A stretch of DNA of 51,151 bases from an uncultured Clostridia bacterium (GCA_934130435.1 CAKOYB010000008.1:1-51151), one strand, 5' to 3'. Counted from the first letter of the stretch, positions 9,675 through 19,116 are shown. Notes: a model not told the origin generated them from the letters alone. Program-made: numbers and translations.

Positions 9675-10958
9675 TTATTTTATTTTTGCATTTTTAATAA
9701 TAAATTCAACAACTGCCTGATTTTTTAATGAATCTTTTATATAATTCATAAATTGTTCATTTAGTTTTAATTCATCTTCTTTTTTGCCATACATTTCTGA
9801 CATTTCTTTAAGTTTGCTTTCTACTTCTTCCTCTGAAGCTTCAATATTCTCTTCTTTTATAATAGTTTCTAATGTTAGTCTTGTTTTTATTGAATTTTTT
9901 GCACTTTCTTCATTTTCTTTTCTAAATTCTTGCATTGTTTTTCCTATCATTTGAAGATATTGTTCAATCTTCATTCCTTGATAAGAAAGTCTTGATTCCA
10001 TATCTCTAATTATGTTGTCAATTTCAACTTCTACCATTCCACTTGGAATATCAATTGTTGAATCATCTGTTACAGCTTTTACTGCTTCATCTTCTAATTC
10101 ATATTTAGCTTTATTTTTATTTTCTTCCTCTAGTTTTTCTTTTATACTTTTTTTCAATTCTTCTAAAGTATCAAATTCGCTAGAATCTTTAGCAAAGTCA
10201 TCATTTAATTCTGGTAATTCCTTTTTCTTTATCTCATGAAGTTTTATTTTAAATATTGCATCTTTTCCTTTTAGTTCTTCTGAAAAATATTCTTCAGGGA
10301 ACTTAACTTTTATATCTTTTTCTTCATCAATTTTCATACCTATTATTTGGTCTTCAAATCCTGGTATAAAGCTATTGCTTCCAATTGTTAATTCATAGTT
10401 TTCTGCTTTTCCACCTTCAAAAGCTTTGTCATTTACAAATCCTTCAAAGTCTATAACTGTGATATCTCCATTTTCTACTGCTCTGTCTTCTACAGAAACT
10501 ATTCTAGCATTTCTTTCTGCCATATGTCCTAATTCATGATTGATATCTTCTTCAGATACATTATACTCAACTTTTTTTAGTTGTATACCTTTATATTTTC
10601 CTAGTTTAACTTCTGGTTTAGTTTGTACTATTGCAGTGAAAATTAGGTCTTTTCCTTTTTCCATTTGTACTATATCTATTTCTGGCTTACTTACAACTTC
10701 GAGATTATTATCTTTTATTTCCTTGTCATATATATCTGGAACTATCTCATTAAATGTGTCTTCGTAGAAAATTTGTGGTCCATATGTTTTCTCTACTATA
10801 TTCATTGGTGCTTTTCCTTTTCTAAATCCTGGTATATTAAAATACTTAGCAGTTTTACTATATACTTTTTTCATTCCTTCTGTAAATTTTTCAGCTTCAA
10901 TTGTAAACTCTAATTTTAGCTCATTGTTGTTTTCTGTTTTTTCAATTTTTAAACTCAT
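9675..10958 (-). CDS. tig: Trigger factor (ribosome-associated peptidyl-prolyl isomerase chaperone)
   Basis: Binds nascent chains at the ribosome exit tunnel. The N-terminal ribosome-binding domain carries the signature GFRKGKAP (about residues 45-52). A FKBP-type PPIase domain follows (GDITVIDFEGFVNDKAFEGG ... FIPGFEDQIIGMK), then the long helical C-terminal arms. 427 aa, typical. First gene of the tig-clpP-clpX run, with a good promoter at 10996-11023. Confidence 0.96.
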   Translation of the reverse strand: MSLKIEKTENNNELKLEFTIEAEKFTEGMKKVYSKTAKYFNIPGFRKGKAPMNIVEKTYGPQIFYEDTFNEIVPDIYDKEIKDNNLEVVSKPEIDIVQMEKGKDLIFTAIVQTKPEVKLGKYKGIQLKKVEYNVSEEDINHELGHMAERNARIVSVEDRAVENGDITVIDFEGFVNDKAFEGGKAENYELTIGSNSFIPGFEDQIIGMKIDEEKDIKVKFPEEYFSEELKGKDAIFKIKLHEIKKKELPELNDDFAKDSSEFDTLEELKKSIKEKLEEENKNKAKYELEDEAVKAVTDDSTIDIPSGMVEVEIDNIIRDMESRLSYQGMKIEQYLQMIGKTMQEFRKENEESAKNSIKTRLTLETIIKEENIEASEEEVESKLKEMSEMYGKKEDELKLNEQFMNYIKDSLKNQAVVEFIIKNAKIK

Positions 10959-10995
10959 TTAATTCATCCTTTCATGCTTATATTTTAGCTAGTCT

Positions 10996-11023
10996 ATTAT
11001 ATCACGTTATCAGAATTTTGCAA
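10996..11023 (-). promoter_or_regulatory. Promoter of tig-clpP-clpX
   Basis: Minus-strand TTGCAA, 16-bp spacer, TATAAT, ending about 37 bp before the tig start codon. No CtsR- or HrcA-like repeats were recognised around it. Confidence 0.6.
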
Positions 11024-11062
11024 TAGTGAATACTACTTTTTTGCTTATTTTTTACTATAATA

Positions 11063-11098
11063 AACTCCCAGCCACGGAACATACCGTGACCGGGAGTT
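11063..11098. terminator. GC-rich hairpin after the 329-aa gene
   Basis: AACTCCC ... GGGAGTT outer stem with an inner CCACGG / CCGTG stem, just past the stop codon of the 329-aa gene. The T-run is strongest on the plus-strand side, and a weaker one follows on the minus strand, so it may work in both directions. Its GC content stands out from every other terminator here, matching the foreign look of the adjacent gene. Confidence 0.6.
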
Positions 11099-11103
11099 GT
11101 TTT

Positions 11104-12093
11104 TTAAGAGTTCTTAACCTTAAGTAACAGGTCAATTGCATGATCCCTGTTCTTTGTTATTACTGTACGTGTTTTGTTAGTACTTTCCGGATACCCAAAT
11201 TGGTTCAAATCAAATGGAACAAATTCCTCACTCCATTTAATTTGTATTCTGCCGTTCTTAACAAAGGAAAGATAAATTTTTCCCTGCCTTGTCGCAAAAA
11301 CATATTTGAGTCCATTCTCATTAAGCACATACGTTTTAGGGTGTTCATCATATACTGCATCAATTATAGTTGATGCTTCTTTATGTTCAATTGCCACTTC
11401 AAAGTTCTTTAAACATTCTTTATGAACTTTATTGCAATCCGAATCCTCTGTGACCGTACCATTTACAATGTCATCCATTGTAAATTTTGAACCGCATATG
11501 TTACACGCATCCGTGCTGTCTGGTAAATGAACTTCTTGAGAAAAAGTTAATATTGTCGTATCTTTTTCTTCAAGCACATTTTGTGGCTTATCCGTATGGA
11601 TTTCTTCGGTATGATATACATGCCCATCTGTTGCAAGTACATAAATACCATAAACAACAAACAAATTTAACTCTTCCCCTTGAAATGCCGCCAACTTTCT
11701 GTTTATCAACATTTGTTTAAACATTTCCAGTTTCTTTTTCTTTCCGTTTCCTGTCTTGTTGAGAGTCTCATCATATTCAAGAATTTTTTCAATTCCTTCA
11801 CGTGAATCAAAGCAATCTCTCCTTATACAGAATGGTCTTTTTTTGTATTCCACAATAGGAACCAAACTTTCACCATTGCGTTCGGCAAGAAGTTTTAAAG
11901 CCTTATAGTATGAAAAGACACCTGTGCTGATTATTGGGTGACCATATGTGTCAAACCCAATAGGTTTGAATTCCATTCCGTTAAAATAGATCTTTGCAGT
12001 TCCAGGAATGGCAAGATTGTCTAGCCGGAATATTCCAAGTCCGCCGCCTCTGAAAGGCTTAGCAGCGTGAAATTCTCTAACTACACTTTGCAT
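11104..12093 (-). CDS. Orphan 329-aa protein with a Cys/His cluster, unknown function
   Basis: I do not recognise this family. The N-terminal part has Gly-rich PFRGGGLGIFRLDNLAIPG. A probable zinc-binding module has Cys197, Cys200, Cys220, His224 and Cys227 (DACNICGSKF ... CNKVHKEC), a treble-clef-like spacing. There is no signal peptide or membrane span, so it is probably cytoplasmic. It sits alone between tig and obgE with its own promoter (12208-12236), a long leader and a GC-rich hairpin after it. Its base composition (near 40% GC by eye) and codon choice (more C- and G-ending codons) differ from its roughly 30% GC neighbours, suggesting acquisition from elsewhere. The start ATG has a clear CAGGAGG site 6-7 nt upstream. 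Confidence 0.8.
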   Translation of the reverse strand: MQSVVREFHAAKPFRGGGLGIFRLDNLAIPGTAKIYFNGMEFKPIGFDTYGHPIISTGVFSYYKALKLLAERNGESLVPIVEYKKRPFCIRRDCFDSREGIEKILEYDETLNKTGNGKKKKLEMFKQMLINRKLAAFQGEELNLFVVYGIYVLATDGHVYHTEEIHTDKPQNVLEEKDTTILTFSQEVHLPDSTDACNICGSKFTMDDIVNGTVTEDSDCNKVHKECLKNFEVAIEHKEASTIIDAVYDEHPKTYVLNENGLKYVFATRQGKIYLSFVKNGRIQIKWSEEFVPFDLNQFGYPESTNKTRTVITKNRDHAIDLLLKVKNS

Positions 12094-12156
12094 AATATTC
12101 CTCCTGTAAATTATTAAGTAACACTTAAAAAACCGTTTTTACCTCCTTTTTTTATT

Positions 12157-12168
12157 TGACAGTTGTCA
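12157..12168. promoter_or_regulatory. 12-bp palindrome in the leader of the 329-aa gene
   Basis: Perfect dyad TGACAACTGTCA in the 5' leader, about 40 bp downstream of the promoter and upstream of a second Shine-Dalgarno-like AAAGGAGG not followed by a usual start codon. It could be an operator or part of an RNA fold. Inference only. Confidence 0.35.
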
Positions 12169-12207
12169 TTATTAGAGGTTTCTTAAGTTAATTACTTTTG
12201 CATCACT

Positions 12208-12236
12208 ATTATACACTATTTTACATAATATTTCAA
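12208..12236 (-). promoter_or_regulatory. Promoter of the 329-aa gene
   Basis: Minus-strand TTGAAA, 17-bp spacer, TATAAT: near-consensus sigma-A. It gives a leader of about 110 nt that contains the palindrome and two Shine-Dalgarno-like sites. Confidence 0.65.
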
Positions 12237-12244
12237 TTGTTCGT

Positions 12245-12273
12245 AAAAAAAATGAAGTCAAACTTCATTTTTT
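12245..12273 (-). terminator. Intrinsic terminator at the end of obgE
   Basis: AAAATGAAGT / ACTTCATTTT hairpin with a 3-nt loop and eight T residues on the minus strand. It overlaps the obgE stop codon. Confidence 0.75.
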
Positions 12274-13549
12274 AATTATACCATTCAAACTGCCAGTCCA
12301 AAATTTTTACTGTATCTCCTTCTTTTATTCCCATTTCTTTTAATTTTTCTTCTATTCCTAGCATTGTTAATTGTTTTTGAAAATAATACATAGATTCATT
12401 ATCTTGTATATTAACTCTTCCCATTAATCTATCAACTGCTGGTCCAGAAATTATAAATTCGCCATCAATAATTTCTATATTAAATTCATCTTTATCTTCT
12501 TTAAGCGTATATACAACCCTTTCTTCTTGCTCTTCTATTAGTTCTTCTTTAGGCAATTCTTTTAATAATTCAGATACTCGGTTAATTAAAGTATCTATTC
12601 CTTCACCTGTTACTGCTGATATTTTAAATAGCTCTAAATTATTATTCTTAGCAAGTATTTCTACTTCTTTATATAATGCTTCATTTTGCATTATGTCTAC
12701 TTTATTTGCTACTATTATTTGCTTTCTTTTATATAGTTTCTCACTATATTTTTTTAGTTCTTCATTTATAATTTTAAAATCATCTACTGGATTTCTTCCT
12801 TCTACTCCTGACACATCTAAAAAGTGAAGCAATAATCTTGTTCTCTCAATATGTCTTAAGAATTGTAATCCTAGACCAGTTCCTTCACTTGCTCCCTCAA
12901 TTATACCTGGTATATCAGCTATAACAAAACTATTTCCATATTCGCCTTTTACAACTCCTAAATTTGGCACTAATGTTGTGAAATGGTAGTCAGCAATTTT
13001 AGGTCTTGCAGATGTAACTTTAGATATAAAAGTAGATTTTCCAACATTTGGGAAACCTAATAGTCCAACATCTGCTAAAAGCTTTAATTCTAAAATAAAC
13101 TCTTTTTCTATACCTTTTTCTCCATCTCTTGCAAATCTTGGAGCTTGTCTTGTTGAAGTTGCAAAATGAGAGTTACCTTTTCCGCCTTTTCCCCCAGGTA
13201 AAATAAGCTCTGTTTGTCCAATTTCTGATAAGTCTGCTACAAATTTTCCAGTTTCTGCATCTTTAATAATTGTTCCGGCAGGAACTTTTATATATAAATC
13301 TTCTCCACTTTTTCCATATCTGTGGCCACCTTCACCGCTTTTTCCATCTTCAGCTTTAAATTTTCTTTTAAATCTAAAGTCTAAAAGTGTATTCATGTCT
13401 GGATCAACCGTGAAGTAAACGCTTCCTCCACGACCTCCGTCTCCTCCATCTGGTCCACCTGCAGCAACATATTTTTCACGTCTAAAAGTTATAGCTCCAT
13501 TTCCGCCATTCCCTGATTTTGCTGTAATTTTCACATAATCAATAAACAT
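12272..13549 (-). CDS. obgE: Obg family GTPase (ribosome assembly)
   Basis: Essential GTPase acting in 50S maturation and stress control. The N-terminal glycine-rich Obg fold (GNGGNGAITFRREKY ... GGDGGRGGSVYF) is followed by the G domain with Walker A GFPNVGKST, DIPGIIEGAS, and NKVD, and a C-terminal OCT domain (about residues 350-425). 425 aa, normal for Firmicutes. In a run with trpS, the WecA-like gene and rpiB. Confidence 0.96.
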   Translation of the reverse strand: MFIDYVKITAKSGNGGNGAITFRREKYVAAGGPDGGDGGRGGSVYFTVDPDMNTLLDFRFKRKFKAEDGKSGEGGHRYGKSGEDLYIKVPAGTIIKDAETGKFVADLSEIGQTELILPGGKGGKGNSHFATSTRQAPRFARDGEKGIEKEFILELKLLADVGLLGFPNVGKSTFISKVTSARPKIADYHFTTLVPNLGVVKGEYGNSFVIADIPGIIEGASEGTGLGLQFLRHIERTRLLLHFLDVSGVEGRNPVDDFKIINEELKKYSEKLYKRKQIIVANKVDIMQNEALYKEVEILAKNNNLELFKISAVTGEGIDTLINRVSELLKELPKEELIEEQEERVVYTLKEDKDEFNIEIIDGEFIISGPAVDRLMGRVNIQDNESMYYFQKQLTMLGIEEKLKEMGIKEGDTVKILDWQFEWYN

Positions 13550-13582
13550 GTAATTCTCCTTTTCTAACCTCTTGCTTTCAAT

Positions 13583-14584
13583 CTAATAATCAATTTTCAT
13601 AGCTTTTCTAACTTTTTTCATAGTTTCAATAGCTTCTATCCTAGCTTTTTTAGTTCCTTCCATTAAAATTCTTTTTAGTTCTTCTGGATTATTTTCATAT
13701 TGCTTTCTTCTGTTTCTTAATGGTTCAAATTCTTTTATAATATTTGCTATTAATTGTTTTTTACAAGCAACACATCCTCGTTTTCCTGCTTTACATTCTT
13801 CGCATATCTTTTCTACATCATCATTGCTAAACAAATTATGATAATATGCAACCATACATATATCTGGATTACCTAGATCATCTTTTTTTATTCTTCCCGG
13901 GTCTGTTAATGCTCCCATTACTTTTTTGGTTATTTCTTCGTCACTGTCTGACAAGTAAATAGCATTTCCCAAAGATTTTCCCATTTTTTCGTTTCCATCT
14001 AAACCTTTTATTCTTTTATTTTTACTTAAAACAATTTTTGGTTCTTTTAAAGTTTCTCCATATATACTATTAAACTTTCTTACAATTTCCCTACATTGCT
14101 CAACTAATGGTTCTTGATCTTCGCCAGCTGGAACAATATCTGTTTCAAAGCAAGTTATATCGGCTGCTTGACTTACTGGATACCCTAAAAAACCATATGT
14201 AACACTTTCACCAAACAATTCTTTTTTTTGTGCAATTTCTGTTTTCACAGTAGGATTCCTTTGTAGTCTTGCAATTGTAACTAAATTAGAATAAAAAACA
14301 GTAAGTTCTGCTATTTCTGGAATCATTGATTGTAAAAAAATAGTTGTTTTGGTTGGATCAATTCCAACAGATAAATAATCTAGTAAAACATTGTATACAT
14401 TATCTCTTACTTTTTGAGGATTATTAAAATTATCTGTTAACGCTTGAACATCAGCAATCATAACAAATTGTTCAACATTTCCATCATTTTGTATTTTTAC
14501 TCTATTTTGAAGTGAACCAAAATAATGTCCAATATGCATTTTACCAGTTGGTCTATCGCCAGTTAAACTTCTTTTCTTTTCCAT
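13583..14584 (-). CDS. trpS: Tryptophanyl-tRNA synthetase
   Basis: Class I synthetase charging tRNA-Trp. TGDRPTGKMHIGHYFGSL contains the HIGH signature near the N-terminus, and EKMGKSLGNAI is the KMSKS loop. A CxxC pair with upstream Cys (CEECKAGKRGCVACK, about residues 262-276) suggests a metal site found in some bacterial TrpRS. 333 aa, typical. Lies 33 bp upstream of obgE and 27 bp downstream of the WecA-like gene. Confidence 0.95.
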   Translation of the reverse strand: MEKKRSLTGDRPTGKMHIGHYFGSLQNRVKIQNDGNVEQFVMIADVQALTDNFNNPQKVRDNVYNVLLDYLSVGIDPTKTTIFLQSMIPEIAELTVFYSNLVTIARLQRNPTVKTEIAQKKELFGESVTYGFLGYPVSQAADITCFETDIVPAGEDQEPLVEQCREIVRKFNSIYGETLKEPKIVLSKNKRIKGLDGNEKMGKSLGNAIYLSDSDEEITKKVMGALTDPGRIKKDDLGNPDICMVAYYHNLFSNDDVEKICEECKAGKRGCVACKKQLIANIIKEFEPLRNRRKQYENNPEELKRILMEGTKKARIEAIETMKKVRKAMKIDY

Positions 14585-14611
14585 ATTATCCTCTCTTTTC
14601 GTATTATTATT

Positions 14612-15688
14612 TTAAATCTTATCTTTTTCTTTTTCAAAATTGAAATAGCCAATTGCACTTATTGCAATAACTATTAATAAAAACGATAAAGCTTTCCATA
14701 CTCCGCTTTCTAGTAATATTATTGCAAATAGTCCTAGTGCCGCCGTTATTGAATACATAATTAAAACAGCTTCTCTTTGAGAAAAACCTTTTTTTAGTAG
14801 TTTGTGATGTAAATGACCTTTGTCTGCTGTCATAACAGCTTTTATGGATTTTCCTTTTATTATTCTTCTAAAAATTGCAAATATTGTATCAAATACAGGA
14901 AGAGCAAGTACTATAAGTGGTGCAACAATCACAACTAAAGTATATGTTTTTGCAACTCCAAATATTGATATTACAGCTAAGCAATATCCTAAAAAGTTTG
15001 AGCCTACATCTCCCATAAATGTTTTTGCTGGATTAAAATTAAATGGTAAAAAACCTGATAATGCTCCTGCTAGTGCTGTTATTAGAAGTATTGAAATAAT
15101 TGAAGAACCATTTAACGCAAATATTATTAACATAGATATACATGATATTAAAGCTATTCCTGATGATAATCCATCTAATCCATCTATTAAATTTATTGCA
15201 TTTGTAATTCCAACAATCCAACCAACAGTTAATATTATTGAAAAAGCATCTGGCAATCCTACTTTATATAGAAATGGTATATTAATATTGTCAATTTTTA
15301 ATCCAGAAACCACAACAACAATTGCACTTGCTAGTTGTGCAAAAAGTTTAACCCATGGTGGTAAATCTTTTAAATCATCAATAAAGCATACTGCTGATAT
15401 TATTATACCTCCAGAGAAAAATCCCAAAATTTTAATATAATTATCATCTTCAAATATATTTATGTTCTTTTCTATACTTAGTATTATAATAAGATAAACA
15501 ATTGAAACTACAAAACCCGAAATAATAGCTAGTCCTCCTAACCTTGGCATTGTAGTTGTGTTTACTCTTCTTTCATCTTTTGGTGTATCAACTGCGCCTA
15601 GCCTTTTAGCTAATTTAATAGTATATGGTGTTACTACAAATGTTGTTATAAAAGCTAACATAAAAGCTATAGCTATATCTCCCCACAT
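14612..15688 (-). CDS. Undecaprenyl-phosphate sugar-1-phosphate transferase, WecA/TagO type
   Basis: Polytopic membrane enzyme (about 10-11 spans) of the MraY/WecA superfamily. It likely transfers GlcNAc-1-phosphate to undecaprenyl phosphate to start wall teichoic acid or another wall polymer. Motifs: DDLKDLPPW, the catalytic NAINLIDGLDGLSSG, FMGDVGSNFLG and the cytoplasmic GHLHHKLLKKG, the last marking the WecA/TagO branch rather than MraY. A true mraY is also present at 39409. 358 aa, normal. TagO and WecA cannot be separated without knowing the polymer. Confidence 0.88.
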   Translation of the reverse strand: MWGDIAIAFMLAFITTFVVTPYTIKLAKRLGAVDTPKDERRVNTTTMPRLGGLAIISGFVVSIVYLIIILSIEKNINIFEDDNYIKILGFFSGGIIISAVCFIDDLKDLPPWVKLFAQLASAIVVVVSGLKIDNINIPFLYKVGLPDAFSIILTVGWIVGITNAINLIDGLDGLSSGIALISCISMLIIFALNGSSIISILLITALAGALSGFLPFNFNPAKTFMGDVGSNFLGYCLAVISIFGVAKTYTLVVIVAPLIVLALPVFDTIFAIFRRIIKGKSIKAVMTADKGHLHHKLLKKGFSQREAVLIMYSITAALGLFAIILLESGVWKALSFLLIVIAISAIGYFNFEKEKDKI

Positions 15689-15704
15689 GATACTTTCCCC
15701 CTGA

Positions 15705-16154
15705 TTATTTCATATTCTCTTTTTCTATTTCATTTATCATATCGTTTCTCTCTTTATATCTTCCGCCTTTAAACTCTGTTGATATCCAACTTCTTATTAT
15801 GCAAATTGCCTCATTTGTTGTAATACAATCTCCTCCTAGCGTTAGTACATTTATATCGTCATCACCTTTTGCAAATTTTGCTGCTGTTTCATTCCAAACT
15901 GTCCCAGCTCGTATTCCTTTATATTTATTAGCAACTATTGTCATTCCAATTCCAGATCTGCAGCATAATATTCCGCCATTACATTCTCCATTTTGTATTA
16001 ACTTTGCAACTTTACTTGCATATATTGGATAGTCTGTTCTTTCTTCACTATTTGTTCCTACGTCAATGAATTCTATACCTAGTTCTTCTAGATATTTTTT
16101 TATTTCTTCTTTTAGTTTATATCCTCCGTGGTCAGCTCCAATTGCTATTTTCAT
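15705..16154 (-). CDS. rpiB: Ribose-5-phosphate isomerase B
   Basis: Interconverts ribose-5-phosphate and ribulose-5-phosphate in the pentose phosphate pathway. The family signature GADHGGYKLKEEI is at the N-terminus, the active-site Cys is in LCCRSGIGMTIVANKYKGIRA, and RSWISTEFKGGRY lies near the end. The frame opens at 16169, but GGAGG sits about 8 nt before the ATG at 16154, and the protein then begins MKIAIGADHGG as usual, so that start is used. In many Firmicutes this gene neighbours a sua5/ywlC gene; here that neighbour is absent and a TsaC-like gene lies instead in the element at 42-47 kb. Confidence 0.94.
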   Translation of the reverse strand: MKIAIGADHGGYKLKEEIKKYLEELGIEFIDVGTNSEERTDYPIYASKVAKLIQNGECNGGILCCRSGIGMTIVANKYKGIRAGTVWNETAAKFAKGDDDINVLTLGGDCITTNEAICIIRSWISTEFKGGRYKERNDMINEIEKENMK

Positions 16155-16268
16155 ATGTACTACCTCCATTATTTCATATGTAATAAATATAACACATTTG
16201 AATATATTTTACAAGAAGATAATAACATAAACTATAACATTATTTATTCTTTGGTTTAGGTGATATTT

Positions 16269-17303
16269 TTGAAATCTTTGTTTACTAAAATTAAAAAGAA
16301 CTTTTTTTCTATATTAATAGTTATTTTTACACTATGTTTAATAGCTTATTCTAAAACTAACATTATAGCTGCTAAATCCGGGCTTTCTTTATGGTTTAAT
16401 AATGTTATACCTTCTCTTTTTCCATTTTTCATTGCAACAGAACTATTAAAATTTACAAATATCCCACATGTGTTAGGCAAAAAACTAAATAAATTTATGA
16501 GACCGCTATTTAATGTTCCTGGAATTGGTGCATATGCACTTATTATGGGAATTATAAGTGGCTATCCAGTAGGTGCTAAGATAGTATCTGATTTTAAAAA
16601 TAATAATTTGTGTACCACTGAAGAAGCCGAAAGGTTAATAACATTTACAAACAATTCTGGTCCTCTATTTATTATAGGTACAGTTGGTATAAGTTTATTT
16701 TCTAGTATAAGTATAGGATTACTTTTACTAATATCTCACCTGTTAGCTAGTATAACTGTTGGTATAATTTTTAGATTTTGGAAAAGTAATAATTTTAAAA
16801 GAACCTATAATGACGGTTCATTAATTATAGATAGAAGCTTTAACAGTATTGGAGAAATATTAGCTAATTCAATAATGAATTCTATAAAAACCATTGTTCT
16901 AATTGGTGGTTTCATTGTTTTGTTTAGTGTATTAATATCTATATTAAATAGCTTTCCTTTTAGAAAGTTTATAATAATTAGTATGTCTCCTTTATTTGAT
17001 TTTATTAAACTTGATAAAAAATTAATCATTCCATTTATTAGTGGAATGATTGAATTAACAAGCGGATTAAATTTAGTAAGCTTAGTGCCTCTAAAATCAC
17101 TTGGTGTGAATGTTATAATTTGTTCATTTTTGCTTGGATTTGGTGGCATTTCTGTTGTACTTCAAGTTTCAGGTATAATATATAAATCTAATATATCTGT
17201 CAAGCCTTATATTTTAGGAAAACTTTTACATGGAATTATCTCTTCAGTATACACTCTTCTTATAATAATCTCTTTTCCATATTTTAGTTATTTACTGTTT
17301 TAA
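16269..17303 (+). CDS. ylbJ: Sporulation integral membrane protein YlbJ
   Basis: Membrane protein of the nucleoside-recognition/Gate fold, required for spore cortex formation in Bacillus. About 8 hydrophobic segments, with motifs NNVIPSLFPFFIATELL, GIISGYPVGAKIVSDF and TFTNNSGPLFIIG. The frame opens at a GTG at 16260, but AGGTGAT fits better as the ribosome binding site of the TTG at 16269, giving MKSLFTK. It is divergent from rpiB, and its 3' end overlaps the convergent gene at 17284 by about 20 bp. Its presence is one of the best signs that the organism sporulates. YlbJ is sigma-E controlled in Bacillus; I cannot place a sigma-E promoter here with confidence. Confidence 0.88.
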   Translation: MKSLFTKIKKNFFSILIVIFTLCLIAYSKTNIIAAKSGLSLWFNNVIPSLFPFFIATELLKFTNIPHVLGKKLNKFMRPLFNVPGIGAYALIMGIISGYPVGAKIVSDFKNNNLCTTEEAERLITFTNNSGPLFIIGTVGISLFSSISIGLLLLISHLLASITVGIIFRFWKSNNFKRTYNDGSLIIDRSFNSIGEILANSIMNSIKTIVLIGGFIVLFSVLISILNSFPFRKFIIISMSPLFDFIKLDKKLIIPFISGMIELTSGLNLVSLVPLKSLGVNVIICSFLLGFGGISVVLQVSGIIYKSNISVKPYILGKLLHGIISSVYTLLIIISFPYFSYLLF

Positions 17304-18966
17304 ATGTTAACCTCTGGTATATAACAAAATTTTCATCTGAGTAAACCTCTTTGTAGTTATCATCTCTAGATAATCCATAATTTAGCTTTGCACTTTTATA
17401 TGTCATAACATAGTTTATTTTATAATGTTCAAACTTTTTTTCATAGTCACAATTCAAATTACTTATGCTTAAATAATCTTGAAAAATATCATCTTTCAAG
17501 CCATTAAATTCTGGATCGTAAACATCTGCTCTTGAATCTATAAAAACTGGTATTCCTCTATATAAAAGATAACTTCCATAATTGTAGTCATTATACATTC
17601 TTAAGTTGCTTGTGTCTAAATTATCCAGTATATAGTTACTTGCAGCAACCGGATATGATGACTCATTTACTATTGGGTCATTTATTTGTTTTTTTACTAA
17701 AAGTATACAAATAATTGCTAGTAATGAAAAAGTTATAACTTGCCCTATAATTGATGTTATAAGTGACATCATTTCTATGCTTCCTTTTTCATCATAAATT
17801 TCTAGTATATCTGCTACAATCTTTGAAAAAGGAATTGCCCCTATAAATAATAGCAAAGAAAACTGCCTTCTTGACATTATTGTTAAGAAAATCAGTCCAG
17901 TTAATAAGAACAAATCACTTAATCTTATTTTCACTTTACTAAAAGCAATTGCAAAAACAATTAACGCAATAGCTATTAGAGCTGGTTTATTGTTATACAG
18001 AATTATTGGTAAATGTTCATTAATATTTTGTGTCGTATTCCCCTTCATCGTCTTATATAAATATGTATATGGTGTATCCCCTATTGGTGTAATTAGGCCC
18101 ATAAAAATGCATATTATCATTATTATAATAAGCCATTTTGTATTCGCGTTTTTTACAATATTAATTTTTGAAAAGTTTGCATTTCTTTGTTTTAGGTTTT
18201 CTTTTCTGTATTTTATTCTTTCTTCATTTGTTTCGATTCTTCTTTTTACAATATTTTGACTATCTTTGTTCTTTTTCTCTAATTTTTTTAGTTTTAATTT
18301 ATCAATTTTTAATAAAATTTTATTAAAAATATCTTCTTCATAGAATACTGCTATAATGTACTCAGCTATATATGGTAAATATAATACAAAATATAGGGGA
18401 AATACTGCAGCATGAATATTTGCTATTAGGATTGGAATTACTATTAATGAAATAGCATTTGCTTTTTTTTTTGTGTTAATAAATTGTTCAATATTATATA
18501 TTTCTAAAACAAATAATATAAATGATACAAGTTGTGCTCTAGCTGTTATAAAATCTGTACCAAAAAAGATAACTAACAATGTAATTGCTAAAGATATAAT
18601 CTTATTTTTGCTTAGTTTTGATGTAGTATAATATATTAATACACCTAAAAGAATTGATAATATGATAGTTGAATTATAAACTCCATTAAATCCTGCAATT
18701 TTATATACCAAATAAATTCCTATGTCATACAACCAATGTGGATATGTATATATAAGTCCATCATGCCATGAAAAATGTTCTTTCATGTCTATCCAATTAG
18801 TAAGTATTTGTTTTCCAAGTGTTATAGTGTAGTATGTATCATTCTGTAATGTTTTTTTCACAACTGAAAAAGCTAAAAAGCAAATACATATGATTGCAAT
18901 ATAATCAAACTTAATGTTTATTTTTTTTATATTATTTTCTTTATTATTATCACTATTTATTTTCAT
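17284..18966 (-). CDS. Multi-span membrane protein, GT-C-like, unknown substrate
   Basis: About 560 aa with some 10 membrane segments and a long, highly charged cytoplasmic loop rich in Lys, Asn and Glu around residues 230-290. After the last span comes an extracytoplasmic C-terminal domain (from about residue 450) with NYGSYLLYRGIPVFIDSRADVY. This layout, with a short acidic loop after the first span (LQNDTYYTITLGKQIL) and an outer C-terminal domain, resembles membrane glycosyltransferases of the GT-C type, but I see no decisive catalytic motif. The ATG at 18966 is chosen because GGAGG lies 5 nt upstream; the frame extends to 19029. Overlaps the ylbJ 3' end tail to tail. Confidence 0.75.
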   Translation of the reverse strand: MKINSDNNKENNIKKINIKFDYIAIICICFLAFSVVKKTLQNDTYYTITLGKQILTNWIDMKEHFSWHDGLIYTYPHWLYDIGIYLVYKIAGFNGVYNSTIILSILLGVLIYYTTSKLSKNKIISLAITLLVIFFGTDFITARAQLVSFILFVLEIYNIEQFINTKKKANAISLIVIPILIANIHAAVFPLYFVLYLPYIAEYIIAVFYEEDIFNKILLKIDKLKLKKLEKKNKDSQNIVKRRIETNEERIKYRKENLKQRNANFSKINIVKNANTKWLIIIMIICIFMGLITPIGDTPYTYLYKTMKGNTTQNINEHLPIILYNNKPALIAIALIVFAIAFSKVKIRLSDLFLLTGLIFLTIMSRRQFSLLLFIGAIPFSKIVADILEIYDEKGSIEMMSLITSIIGQVITFSLLAIICILLVKKQINDPIVNESSYPVAASNYILDNLDTSNLRMYNDYNYGSYLLYRGIPVFIDSRADVYDPEFNGLKDDIFQDYLSISNLNCDYEKKFEHYKINYVMTYKSAKLNYGLSRDDNYKEVYSDENFVIYQRLTFKTVNN

Positions 18967-19116
18967 TTTTCCTCCATTTTTTTGTTTTGCTTCTTGCGAT
19001 ATTTTATATAAATAATTTCTTAATGTCAAGATAACAGCTTCCAGTTATAAAATAAAAGTAATTTAATATAGTTAAGCTTTGTTATATATGCTAATTTTTT
19101 TAACTTTTCATATATA

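Noticed and set aside
14820..15440. 206-codon open frame on the plus strand
   Set aside because: Exact antisense of the WecA/TagO-type gene, whose motifs and length are clear; no ribosome binding site and low-complexity composition.
16200..16268. Sigma-E promoter before ylbJ
   Set aside because: Partial matches (ATATT, CATAAACT) exist, but the spacing is off for the known consensus; not reported as a feature.
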